Shown here: positions 1 through 5,962 of the stretch, piece after piece
Layout of the letters: each line of letters starts with the position of its first letter
Position numbering within the stretch: the first letter of the stretch is position 1
Source of the DNA: Treponema sp.
GTDB lineage: Bacteria; Spirochaetota; Spirochaetia; Treponematales; Breznakiellaceae
Reading direction: 5' to 3'
Assembly: GCA_031278025.1 (NCBI GenBank)
Contig: JAITLF010000167.1
Span: 1-11,274 of the forward strand
Length of the DNA: 11,274 nucleotides
The notes under the pieces: model-generated
Seen by the model: the letters and a program-made list of their open reading frames with translations, nothing else
Told to the model about the DNA's origin: nothing
Database searches by the model: none
Program-made: the position numbers and the translations under genes

Positions 1-112
1 GCCCTCTCTGACCAAGCACTTCGTCCTGGGTCAGCCCCTTGAAATCGATTTTGTCCAGCAGGTCGTCCCACTGATCCCGTTCACGTTTCTTCCGTGTCTT
101 CACCATAGTCAT
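1..112 (-). CDS. IS256-family transposase, N-terminal fragment (runs off window)
   Basis: Thirty-seven codons are visible before the window edge. The peptide starts MTMVKTRKKRERDQWDDLLD and continues with a DFKGLTQDEVLGQRG-like segment. I recognise this as the N-terminal pattern of IS256 (mutator-type) DDE transposases, which normally run to about 400 residues; the catalytic DDE domain would lie outside the window. The start at 112 is preferred because AAGGGG precedes it by about five bases; an in-frame ATG at 106 is the alternative. A small hairpin lies just upstream of the ribosome binding site. The frame is also open further upstream, as described in a separate entry. The family call rests on a short peptide recognised by eye, so it is moderately uncertain. 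Confidence 0.5.
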   Translation of the reverse strand, partial: MTMVKTRKKRERDQWDDLLDKIDFKGLTQDEVLGQRG

Positions 113-180
113 ATTTACCCCTTCGGTATTTCTACCGTGTTTTGCGTATTTACACAAACTATTGTACACGCACACCGGGG
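113..180 (-). mobile_element. probable left end of the IS256-type element with leader hairpin
   Basis: This is the leader between the transposase start and the presumed element end. On the minus strand it contains a hairpin with arms CGGTA (133-137 and 124-128) and a 4-base loop, ending two bases before the AAGGGG ribosome binding site. Such a leader structure can limit translation from read-through transcripts. Further out, an AT-rich stretch around 145-170 resembles IS terminal-repeat sequence. The exact end and the target duplication cannot be fixed because the other end of the element is not in the window. Confidence 0.3.
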
Positions 181-385
181 GGCCCGGAACCGGTCTGACC
201 GCCAGGACAATTTCTTTAGTGCGCTGAGGTACATCTTCAGTCGTTTCCTCCATGAAAACTGGTCCGCTTTTATCCTTTTCGTTGGGGGAGATGAACCCGA
301 TGGGTGATACTTTGAATTCCTGTGTTTGTATAATAGGTACTTGCAATTCTTTATGCCACAAAGATATAATAAGTCTCAATGATAC

Positions 386-461
386 GTCATGGTTTTTAGT
401 AAGCCGGAGAACAGCGTTTCTCGTAATGTGCAGGTCTGGGGTTCGATTCCCTGCATTGGCT
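386..461 (+). pseudogene. decayed tRNA-Thr(CGU)-like sequence
   Basis: The 3' half follows tRNA geometry closely. There is a CTCGTAA anticodon loop (420-426, anticodon CGT), an AGGTC variable loop (432-436), and a 5-bp T stem with loop TTCGATT (437-453). An acceptor 3' strand CATTGGC follows, then discriminator T at 461. The 5' half still resembles a threonine tRNA (AGTAAGCCGG..AGAACA against AGCTCAGCCGGTAGAGCA), but the D stem, the acceptor 5' strand and the anticodon stem no longer pair properly. It is therefore probably non-functional. It could be a decayed gene, or the tRNA 3'-end copy carried by an integrative element as an attachment site. A matching second copy is not present in the window. 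Confidence 0.55.
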
Positions 462-577
462 TTTAGTGAGTCTTTCGGTTGTGATGATCCGGACAGGGCG
501 GGGGCTTTAGCGCCTACCAAAAGCATAGGTATATATCCCGATGAAGAAAAAGGGGAAGGCGAACAGGCCGTCAGCCG

Positions 578-1549
578 TTATTCAATGACCGTTACTTTGT
601 ACGCACGGTAACGGGGTGCGTTATCCCTTTTGCTCCGCTCCTCATCTTCTTCGTGCTGGTATTTTACCTTTACGCCCGGCTGAAGATCCGTAAAATCCCG
701 GTTGGTAACGGAACTATAATGAAAAAATAAATTATTGTTTGCCTCGTCTTTTATAAAACCGAATCCGTTAGGATTGATGCTGAAAATTGATGAAACATGT
801 TCCTTCGCTTGTCCGGCGGCTTTTTTGCTTTCAGGCTCATCTTCATTGGCGGGATAGGATAAAGCATGTGCTCTATCATTGTTTTTGTCGGAAACAAACA
901 GGTTCTTAATATAAATACTGTTGTTCTGATCGATTCTTTGGTACATGGGTACGGAATAAAAAACTTCATCTAAAAGCTGCCGGGAAGTTTTTGTTTCTCC
1001 GGGTTTGCCGTTCTCTTTCAGATAGGTGAAATCCCAGCAGATGAGCATAACTTGTGTTCCCAGGGTATGCAGCTTGCGGACCAGGGGAACATAATCGCCG
1101 TCTCCGGCCACTAGTACCAGTACGTCGAAATGTTTGTAAATAGCAAGTTCATAGGCTTCAAGGGCAAGCCATACGTCAATTCCTTTTTCCTGAGCGGAGT
1201 TGTTCTCGCCGTACATGAGGGGCAGATAATGGCTTACAATATTTTCACGCATAAGAATATCTTCGAAAATACGTTCGCTTTGTATCTTTTCCCCCAGCTC
1301 TTTTGCCGAGGATCTGCCTTTGAAATAATGAGCGTCAATGATCTGACACTGCCTAATATCTGTCTTTGTGAGAACTGCAATTTCATTTCTGATAAATTCA
1401 TGCAGTCCGTTGATACTTATTCTGGATTTTTTCGTATGCTCATATTTATAGTAATTACTTACTTTGTAAAAATAATATCCATCGTAAAATATCCCTATTC
1501 GTAATACATCTAATATGTTTTTATTCATCATATTATGATAGTCTACCAT
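578..1549 (-). CDS. NYN-domain ribonuclease fused to a C-terminal cold-shock domain
   Basis: The protein has 323 residues. Residues about 16-200 form a NYN/LabA-type (DUF88, PIN-like) domain. Its acidic metal-binding candidates are Asp23 in IGIFYDGYYF, Asp125 in EKGIDVWLAL, and Asp150/Asp152 in LVAGDGDYVPLVRKL. Members of this family are predicted or shown to be metal-dependent RNases. Residues about 201-250 are a charged linker. Residues 252-323 are a cold-shock (OB-fold) domain with an RNP1-like GFGFI (262-266) and an RNP2-like LFFHYS (274-279). The expected role is cytoplasmic RNA or single-strand binding coupled to cleavage; the substrate is unknown. No strong ribosome binding site precedes the ATG at 1549, and the Met codons at residues 7 and 8 are alternative starts. 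It lies 107 bases downstream of ssb1 and may be co-transcribed with it. The gene is visibly more AT-rich than the right half of the window. Confidence 0.85.
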   Translation of the reverse strand: MVDYHNMMNKNILDVLRIGIFYDGYYFYKVSNYYKYEHTKKSRISINGLHEFIRNEIAVLTKTDIRQCQIIDAHYFKGRSSAKELGEKIQSERIFEDILMRENIVSHYLPLMYGENNSAQEKGIDVWLALEAYELAIYKHFDVLVLVAGDGDYVPLVRKLHTLGTQVMLICWDFTYLKENGKPGETKTSRQLLDEVFYSVPMYQRIDQNNSIYIKNLFVSDKNNDRAHALSYPANEDEPESKKAAGQAKEHVSSIFSINPNGFGFIKDEANNNLFFHYSSVTNRDFTDLQPGVKVKYQHEEDEERSKRDNAPRYRAYKVTVIE

Positions 1550-1574
1550 GATTGGAGTATAAATATCAAGTATA

Positions 1575-1636
1575 AAAGGTCCAGGGCTTCACCGCGTTCT
1601 ACGGAGGTTTCTGAAAGGCAGACCCCATGGACCTTT
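1575..1636 (-). repeat. 62-bp inverted-repeat element between ssb1 and the NYN gene
   Basis: Perfect 9-bp arms AAAGGTCCA (1575-1583) and TGGACCTTT (1628-1636) enclose 44 bases. After a one-base bulge the stem can be extended by GGG/CCC. Inside, a CCG/CGG hairpin with a 7-base loop (1592-1604) and a GGTCTG-type hairpin (1607-1624, two-base bulge) can form, giving a three-way-junction shape. On the minus strand the element ends in CCTTTTATA, a short U-rich tail. It could therefore act as a weak terminator or attenuator between ssb1 and the NYN gene, or be a small structured RNA or a short mobile repeat. Confidence 0.5.
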
Positions 1637-1656
1637 CTTAGAGCTCTACCGCGCCG

Positions 1657-2094
1657 CTACCGTACCTCCTCGTAGGGCGAAGCTTTCATAAATTCCGCTT
1701 CATGGAACGCTTCGGAAGCTTCATCGGCCAGGGTGCCGGGGTTCCTTGGGGATGGGGTTTCGTTTTTGAACTCCGGCTTAAATTCCACATGCTCGGCAAC
1801 AATGGAAACCCGCGCGTGGGGTTTTCCCTCCTGGTCGGTCCACCGGGACTGTTTCAGCCGGCCCACAACACGGATTCCCCGGCCTTTGTGTCCAAGTGTA
1901 TAACACTGTTCGGCCAGCTTCGCCCAGACTTCCACGTCAAAGAAACCCACTTCCTTTTCCCATCCGGAATCTTGTTTGAAGAACCGGTTGGAGGCGAGAC
2001 TGAAGGTGCATAGAGCAGTCCCTTTGGATGTGGTGCGTAACAGGGGGTCTCTTACCAGGATGCCCTCAATGAGAATGCTGTTGAGATTATTCAT
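1657..2094 (-). CDS. ssb: single-stranded DNA-binding protein, accessory paralogue 1
   Basis: The protein has 145 residues. Residues 1-108 form a typical bacterial SSB OB fold: MNNLNSILIEGILVRDPLLR at the N-terminus, FFDVEVWAKLAEQC in the middle, then KGRGIRVVGRLKQSRW and VEFKPEF. It binds and protects single-stranded DNA in replication, repair or recombination, normally as a tetramer. The C-terminal tail is short and ends SPYEEVR. It lacks the usual acidic tip (DDDIPF type) that recruits partner enzymes, which points to an accessory rather than the housekeeping role. GGAGG lies five bases before the ATG and fixes the start. A very similar second ssb lies about 385 bases upstream. Confidence 0.93.
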   Translation of the reverse strand: MNNLNSILIEGILVRDPLLRTTSKGTALCTFSLASNRFFKQDSGWEKEVGFFDVEVWAKLAEQCYTLGHKGRGIRVVGRLKQSRWTDQEGKPHARVSIVAEHVEFKPEFKNETPSPRNPGTLADEASEAFHEAEFMKASPYEEVR

Positions 2095-2110
2095 AAATGC
2101 CTCCGCTTAC

Positions 2111-2150
2111 GGCATGGTCCGGCAGCGATACAACTGCCGGTCACAGGCTG
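2111..2150 (-). promoter_or_regulatory. ssb1 leader: conserved hairpin block
   Basis: Arms CCGGCAG (2119-2125) and CTGCCGG (2134-2140) form a perfect 7-bp stem with an 8-base loop. The block starts just upstream of the ribosome binding site. The flanks CGGCATGGTCCGGCAGCG and CCGGTCACAG recur before ssb2 at the same position, with a changed loop and a preserved inverted repeat. This suggests a translational or transcriptional control site, for example feedback by SSB on its own mRNA; that role is inference. Confidence 0.5.
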
Positions 2151-2153
2151 TTT

Positions 2154-2176
2154 ACCGGACCGGTTAATGTACCGGT
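2154..2176. promoter_or_regulatory. ACCGG palindromes in the ssb1 upstream region
   Basis: The 11-bp palindrome ACCGGACCGGT (2154-2164) is followed six bases later by ACCGGT (2171-2176). Symmetry and promoter-proximal position make a repressor operator possible. The ssb2 upstream region lacks it. Confidence 0.25.
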
Positions 2177-2194
2177 TCAAGATGAACTGCGAGT

Positions 2195-2209
2195 GATATG
2201 ATATATATG
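2195..2209 (-). promoter_or_regulatory. AT-rich promoter-like block of ssb1
   Basis: GATATGATATATATG (plus-strand reading) begins exactly 101 bases from the ssb1 start codon. ssb2 has GATACCATATATATG exactly 101 bases from its preferred start. On the minus strand the block provides TATCAT- and TATATC-type -10 candidates. No clear -35 was identified, so this is a candidate core promoter only. Confidence 0.35.
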
Positions 2210-2306
2210 TATCTACTCTGCATGGCGCTTCAGTGAACACGGCTTTTTTTAAAAAAATGATGAATTTTTCGATGATATACGTAGCGCCCGTACAGTATAT
2301 TTAGAA

Positions 2307-2338
2307 TTTGTCCATTGTGTAGGCACATTTTGGACAAA
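2307..2338. repeat. nested inverted repeat between the ssb2 terminator and ssb1
   Basis: Perfect 8-bp arms TTTGTCCA (2307-2314) and TGGACAAA (2331-2338) enclose an inner TGTG/CACA stem (2316-2319, 2324-2327) with loop TAGG. It could be an operator, a second structural terminator or an insertion remnant. The rest of the 2210-2350 interval is AT-rich, with no coding signal that I can see. Confidence 0.4.
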
Positions 2339-2350
2339 CTCTATTTACTT

Positions 2351-2387
2351 AAAAATGGCGGGGAACCGGACTGCCCGGTTCCCCGCC
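2351..2387 (-). terminator. rho-independent terminator of ssb2
   Basis: A perfect 13-bp stem, GGCGGGGAACCGG (2357-2369) with CCGGTTCCCCGCC (2375-2387), has loop ACTGC. Read on the minus strand it is followed by ATTTTT (2356-2351). It lies about 90 bases downstream of the ssb2 stop and separates ssb2 from ssb1. Confidence 0.85.
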
Positions 2388-2479
2388 GTATTATGAAAAA
2401 TCGTGTTAATCCCTATCAAGCTACGGTTTCTTATTTTTGGACCTGGTCAAAATACTATTGTTTCCGCCGTTTCCATCCC

Positions 2480-2899
2480 TTATATGTCCGTATAATCCGA
2501 TTCAGGCAAAGCCTCCGGTTCGGATTCCTCCGGGGGTCCGCCGGACGGCCCTGAAACGCCGGCATCCCGGCTGAAATCCGGCTTAAACGCGATGTGCTCG
2601 GCGACAATGGTCACCCGGGAATGTGTTTTGCCGTCCTGATCTGTCCAACGGTCCTGTTTCAGTCGGCCTGTTACCCGGATTCCCCGGCCCTTGTGTCCGC
2701 TATTGTAGCAATGTTCAGCCAGTTTCGCCCAAGTTTCCACGTCAAAGAAGTTGGTTTCCTTTTCAAAGCCCGTATCCTGTCTGTAGTAGCGGTTTGAGGC
2801 AAGGCGAAAGGTACAGACTGGCGTTCCCTTGGGAGTGGAACGCAGCAACGGATCCTGAACCAGGTTTCCTTCGACAAGGATATTGTTGAGACTGTTCAT
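2480..2899 (-). CDS. ssb: single-stranded DNA-binding protein, accessory paralogue 2
   Basis: The protein has 139 residues from the preferred start at 2899 (MNSLNNILVEGNLVQDPLLR), where GGGGG lies five bases upstream. A frame opening at 2935 would add 12 residues, but these would be encoded by the conserved leader, so it is disfavoured. The OB fold spans residues 1-108, with NFFDVETWAKLAEHC, KGRGIRVTGRLKQDRW and VTIVAEHIAFKPDF, clearly paralogous to ssb1 along its length. The tail is Gly/Pro/Glu-rich and ends ALPESDYTDI. It is acidic but has no DDDIPF-type aromatic tip. It is expected to bind single-stranded DNA. The unit ends in a strong terminator, so ssb1 needs its own promoter. A housekeeping ssb probably lies elsewhere in the genome. 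Confidence 0.92.
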   Translation of the reverse strand: MNSLNNILVEGNLVQDPLLRSTPKGTPVCTFRLASNRYYRQDTGFEKETNFFDVETWAKLAEHCYNSGHKGRGIRVTGRLKQDRWTDQDGKTHSRVTIVAEHIAFKPDFSRDAGVSGPSGGPPEESEPEALPESDYTDI

Positions 2900-2910
2900 A
2901 AAAGCCCCCA

Positions 2911-2950
2911 TTTTCGGCATGGTCCGGCAGCGCACTGCCGCCGGTCACAG
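2911..2950 (-). promoter_or_regulatory. ssb2 leader: conserved hairpin block
   Basis: CGGCATGGTCCGGCAGCG followed by a CCGGTCACAG segment matches the ssb1 leader. Here CGGCAG (2924-2929 region) pairs with CTGCCG to give a 6-bp stem with a 4-base loop. The inverted repeat is kept although the loop differs from ssb1, which argues for selection on structure rather than simple recent copying. Confidence 0.5.
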
Positions 2951-2999
2951 ACGGCCCTCAGTCCTAATTCGACGAACCAGACTGAAGTACGCTGTCCAT

Positions 3000-3014
3000 G
3001 ATACCATATATATG
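3000..3014 (-). promoter_or_regulatory. AT-rich promoter-like block of ssb2
   Basis: GATACCATATATATG (plus-strand reading) starts 101 bases from the ssb2 start, as in ssb1. The minus strand has TATCAT just downstream as a -10 candidate. The -35 is unclear. Confidence 0.35.
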
Positions 3015-3059
3015 GGGTAATTCCGTAAGGTGCTTTAATAACTGAACAAAAAGTTGAGA

Positions 3060-3115
3060 AAAATAAAAAAATCGTATCGGGTACGCCTGTATAGCAATTC
3101 TGCCCTCAAAGGGCA
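3060..3115 (-). terminator. possible terminator after the 634-residue gene
   Basis: A 6-bp hairpin, TGCCCT/AGGGCA (3101-3115), abuts the stop codon. A short CGTA/TACG stem (3073-3085) follows, then a long T-rich run on the minus strand (3072-3060). The stems are weak but the U tract is strong. Confidence 0.45.
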
Positions 3116-5020
3116 TCATAATTTTATCGTCAACAGCAGTTTCGCGCAGTACAGTTTGATGTAGGTTGTGATAGATTCCTTGTCGCCTAATTGTTGCAAC
3201 GCGGGAGCTTCCGCATATATGGAACCGGCCAGTTCTTCTATGGTTTGCGCGGAAATTTTTTGGTTCATCTTGAGCCGCAATACCCGGCGCAGCCGATCCC
3301 GTATCAGGGCTTTTATGTCTATTATAAGCTGCTGCTTGGCTTTCCCTTCCAAAAGGGTATGCCATTTTTTTTCAAGAGCCGCCAGGGACGTCTCCAGAGT
3401 TCTGCCGCCGGAAGGCAGTTTTTGCAGGATTTGAGTGGACACCGCTTTCATTGTCTGCTCCTGAGACCGGGCCTTTTCTCTCCCGGATCGGGAGGTCGCT
3501 TCCGCGCTGCGTTCGGCAGGGGCGCCTTTTTTGCCGTTCCCAAACAGATGCTTGAAAAAGGCAAATAAAGTCGACAGTACCGGAATGGAATACCAGACGG
3601 GCAGGAGTATCCGGGTGTCGGTCAAGAGGTCTCTCCGGTTGATCATGAGCAGCGTTCCCATGGGGAACAGGGTTCCATCCGGGGTGTAGAACCGGGCTGT
3701 AAGGGGGATGCCTTTCTGAGGCCGCTCAATTTCGCACTGGACGAGGAAGGTCTTCTTGTCCCGCAGGAGGCTTACGAGGTTGGGGACAAGCTGGCTGGTA
3801 TATTGAAAGAGGAGTTTATTAAATTCCGCGTCATTTGTCATGGCGGGCTCTTTCTCAAAATTCCGTAGAAGGCGTGACCAGCGGAGTCCTACGGCTTTTT
3901 TGACCTGATTGCGGGCTTCTCCCGATAAACGGGCGCATAGGGGAAAGACTTTGTGCTTATTGATGAATACCCGTTCGCCTTTTTTATCCCGGTAAATGAG
4001 CAGGTTCGCCAATCCTTCGGTAGTGGCGGCGGTTGAACTGGAGTTGATGTAGTTTTGCAAGTCCTCTTCCGTATACTGTCCCAGAAGGGGATTGCCTGAA
4101 CTGTCGGTAAACTTAAGGATTTCATTAATAGTATAGAGGTAGGGAGGCTGATCCATGGCGGCTTCCAGGGCTTTTAAGGCCTGCTCTCTTTGCCGTTTCG
4201 CCAGCATCCCCTCTTTGAATATCGAGGCAAAGGCGTCGATTACATATACCGCCTGTAATGCGGCAATATCAATCGACAAAAAATCTTCTTTCTTTTTCAA
4301 TTCGGTTCTTACCGCAAAACAGAAAGAAGTCCAAAAATAACCTGTGAAATCCGTAGCGCTTTGAATTTGCAGGATACAATCCAGCGGGCGTATTTCCACC
4401 ATATTCAGCGTGTCCTTGAACAGGTTCTCTTTACCCTGCATCTGCGGCAGGAGCCGGCGCTGGAAGAAGCTCTTGTTGTTCTGGGTACGCAGAAAATTAC
4501 GGATTTTCAAAAGAGCCGCATCAAGGAGGGGCCGGGGGATGGCGGTTGCCAGGACCAGCGCCGAAGGAATCTTATCAGGAAAAACGAGCTTGATAACCGG
4601 CATTACCGTCGTCTGCGGTTTTTTCATATAGCCAGCCAGGTCTTCTCCGATCTTGAGGATCCGGCATTCTTCGTCCGGCAGGACCAGCCCCAGAGATGCC
4701 TCATCCGGAAAGGGAAGGCTCGCCGCCTTATCAATATCCGTATACGTGGGATTGAGACGGTCCGCATAAAAATCAAGCATCAGTATGCGCCGTTTATCCT
4801 CCAAAACCTCACATTTTCGGGCTTCAACCAGGGGAGCCAGATTATCGTAGAATTTTGCCATCACATCGGCAGCCCACCCTCTCCACTCAGGCTGATCCCG
4901 TGAAACATGGTTTACGTATTTTTCAAAAAAAGCTAAGAAGGCTTTGACATCAATATACGGGGAATGCCGTTTATCGGCATAGAGTTTTAAAATCGCATAC
5001 AGATCCAATCGTTGAGCCAT
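3116..5020 (-). CDS. uncharacterised 634-residue protein
   Basis: I do not recognise a family. The protein starts MAQRLDLYAILKLYADKRHS and is rich in Leu, Lys and aromatic residues, with no N-terminal signal peptide. One hydrophobic stretch at about 471-494 (ILLPVWYSIPVLSTLFAFF) could be a single membrane segment. It is followed by a Lys/Arg/Ser/Glu linker at about 495-523, then a helical, charged C-terminal part to 634. If membrane-anchored, the long N-terminal part (1-470) would be on one side and the short helical domain on the other; the topology is not decided. The frame is long and its composition is consistent, so I regard it as a genuine gene. Its start at 5020 lacks a strong ribosome binding site. 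It has its own upstream gap and downstream terminator, so it seems monocistronic. It could be a lineage-specific Treponema protein. Confidence 0.75.
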   Translation of the reverse strand: MAQRLDLYAILKLYADKRHSPYIDVKAFLAFFEKYVNHVSRDQPEWRGWAADVMAKFYDNLAPLVEARKCEVLEDKRRILMLDFYADRLNPTYTDIDKAASLPFPDEASLGLVLPDEECRILKIGEDLAGYMKKPQTTVMPVIKLVFPDKIPSALVLATAIPRPLLDAALLKIRNFLRTQNNKSFFQRRLLPQMQGKENLFKDTLNMVEIRPLDCILQIQSATDFTGYFWTSFCFAVRTELKKKEDFLSIDIAALQAVYVIDAFASIFKEGMLAKRQREQALKALEAAMDQPPYLYTINEILKFTDSSGNPLLGQYTEEDLQNYINSSSTAATTEGLANLLIYRDKKGERVFINKHKVFPLCARLSGEARNQVKKAVGLRWSRLLRNFEKEPAMTNDAEFNKLLFQYTSQLVPNLVSLLRDKKTFLVQCEIERPQKGIPLTARFYTPDGTLFPMGTLLMINRRDLLTDTRILLPVWYSIPVLSTLFAFFKHLFGNGKKGAPAERSAEATSRSGREKARSQEQTMKAVSTQILQKLPSGGRTLETSLAALEKKWHTLLEGKAKQQLIIDIKALIRDRLRRVLRLKMNQKISAQTIEELAGSIYAEAPALQQLGDKESITTYIKLYCAKLLLTIKL

Positions 5021-5379
5021 ATCGCTATGGTACCCTACCCTGGCTTAAAAGACAATAATACAGAACCGCCTTTCGGGGCCCCCGGCTTGAGTCCGCCCTC
5101 CCCGCCTGCCGTGTCCGGCGCGTTCCCGCCCGCACCCGGGGGGTTAGGCTGCCGCCCCCCTCCGGTTAGCCTTCGCGTTGAGCCGGGACGCCGTTCTGTT
5201 TAATCGCGATGAATGGAATAACGATGAAGGGAATACCCCGGAAACCCGATGACCGGACGGCGTGCGGACCGGCGGATGGACGGCTCATTTCGGGACTCAA
5301 AGCCCCTTCATTCCGCCGATGCCCGCTTATCCCCCGCAGGCGGCCGGATAGCTCCCGCATCTGCTCACCCGTAAAACGT
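5021..5379. other. gene-free GC-rich interval
   Basis: I see no convincing gene on either strand. The only small structure noted is a 15-bp tandem duplication, GATGAATGGAATAAC/GATGAAGGGAATACC (5208-5237). Near the 634-residue gene the minus strand has TATTAT (about 5055-5060) as an isolated -10 candidate without a recognisable -35. Confidence 0.4.
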
Positions 5380-5462
5380 TGCCGGGGACGGGAGTTGAAC
5401 CCGTACCCTCTTTCGAAGAGGGGATTTTAAGTCCCCGGTGTCTACCATTCCACCACCCCGGC
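5380..5462 (-). tRNA. tRNA-Leu (anticodon UAA)
   Basis: The cloverleaf is 83 nt. The acceptor arms GCCGGGG and CCCCGGC pair perfectly, with discriminator A. The anticodon stem GGGGA/TCCCC holds loop CTTAAAA with anticodon TAA. A long class II variable arm (CCTCTT-CGA-AAGAGG) is typical of leucine tRNAs. The T arm is ACGGG-TTCAACT-CCCGT. CCA is not encoded, so it must be added enzymatically. Confidence 0.95.
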
Positions 5463-5472
5463 TTTAGTACGC

Positions 5473-5502
5473 AGGATATCATGTTTTGCCAGGTTTAGAC
5501 AA
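5473..5502 (-). promoter_or_regulatory. sigma70-type promoter of tRNA-Leu
   Basis: The -35 TTGTCT (5502-5497) and -10 TATCCT (5478-5473, within TGATATCCT) are separated by 18 bases. The -10 lies ten bases before the mature tRNA 5' end, an appropriate distance for transcription to start just upstream of the tRNA. Confidence 0.6.
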
Positions 5503-5710
5503 GAATCCGCAGTGCCGCAAGCGCAATCCCGCCGGAAAAAGCCGGTTCCTCAACCCCAACCCCTTCCGGGTGTCCTTCTTGCCCGTAACCGCCTCACGTT
5601 CCGTAATCCGGGCCGTACACGCAAAATTAGTATCTCCGCATGAGCCTGTTCCAAACCCCGCTCCCTGCGTTCAGCGCCCCGCAGGGCGGGAAACGTTCCA
5701 GCCCCTATAG
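5503..5710. other. gene-free interval between tRNA promoter and repeat array
   Basis: The bases are GC-rich and I see no gene. A CCGG-AAAAAG-CCGG sequence lies at about 5532-5545. The last bases (CCCTATAG, 5703-5710) already match the end of a 21-bp repeat unit. Confidence 0.35.
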
Positions 5711-5962
5711 ATTGAAGTCCCATCCCCAGGGATTGAAGTCCCATCCCCAGGGATTGAAGTCCCATCCCCAGGGATTGAAGTCCCATCCCCAGGGATTGAA
5801 GTCCCATCCCTATAGATTGAAGTCTAATCCCCAGGGATTGAAGTCTAATCCCCAGGGATTGAAGCCCCATCCCCAGGGATTGAAGTCTAATCCCCTGGGA
5901 TTGAAGTCTAATCGGTGCAGATTGAAGTCCAATCGCTATAGATTGAAGTCCAATCCCAGGAT
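5711..5962. repeat. 12 x 21-bp tandem array (ATTGAAGTC family)
   Basis: Twelve head-to-tail units of exactly 21 bp, each beginning ATTGAAG. Units 1-4 are identical: ATTGAAGTCCCATCC followed by CCAGGG. Later units diverge, with AGTCTAATC, AGCCCCATC and AGTCCAATC variants and ends CTATAG, CTGGG or TGCAG. Several units form the inverted repeat GGGATT-GAAGTCT-AATCCC. There are no unique spacers, so it is not a CRISPR. Since 21 is a multiple of three, open frames through the array on either strand (LKSHPQG or LGMGLQS repeats) are by-products. The array lies downstream of the response regulator gene. Confidence 0.93.

Larger units (their letters stand above)
1..526 (-). other. long open frame upstream of and in phase with the transposase
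   Basis: Reading back from the transposase start, the same minus-strand frame has no stop until the TAA that ends the NYN gene at 578-580. The first in-frame ATG after that stop is at 526, and another is at 253. The stretch from about 113 to 390 reads like ordinary protein, for example EFKVSPIGFISPNEKDKSGP near 260-320 and RTKEIVLAVRPVPGPP near 180-230. The stretch around 385-461 is the antisense translation of a tRNA-like sequence and is unlikely to be a true protein. No good ribosome binding site precedes either ATG. The candidates are a small host gene broken by the insertion sequence, an N-terminally extended transposase, or chance. I do not recognise the protein. Confidence 0.25.

Noticed and set aside
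252..611. Plus-strand 119-residue gene
   Set aside because: It runs through the tRNA-like sequence (SGVRFPA is a typical tRNA translation artefact) and overlaps the NYN gene end; no domain or proper ribosome binding site.
2900..2935. Longer ssb2 starting at 2935
   Set aside because: The extra residues are encoded by the leader hairpin shared with ssb1, and a good ribosome binding site sits before the start at 2899.
5711..5962. CRISPR array (ATTGAAG resembles the end of some CRISPR repeats)
   Set aside because: Units are contiguous 21-mers with no unique spacers and no cas genes in the window.
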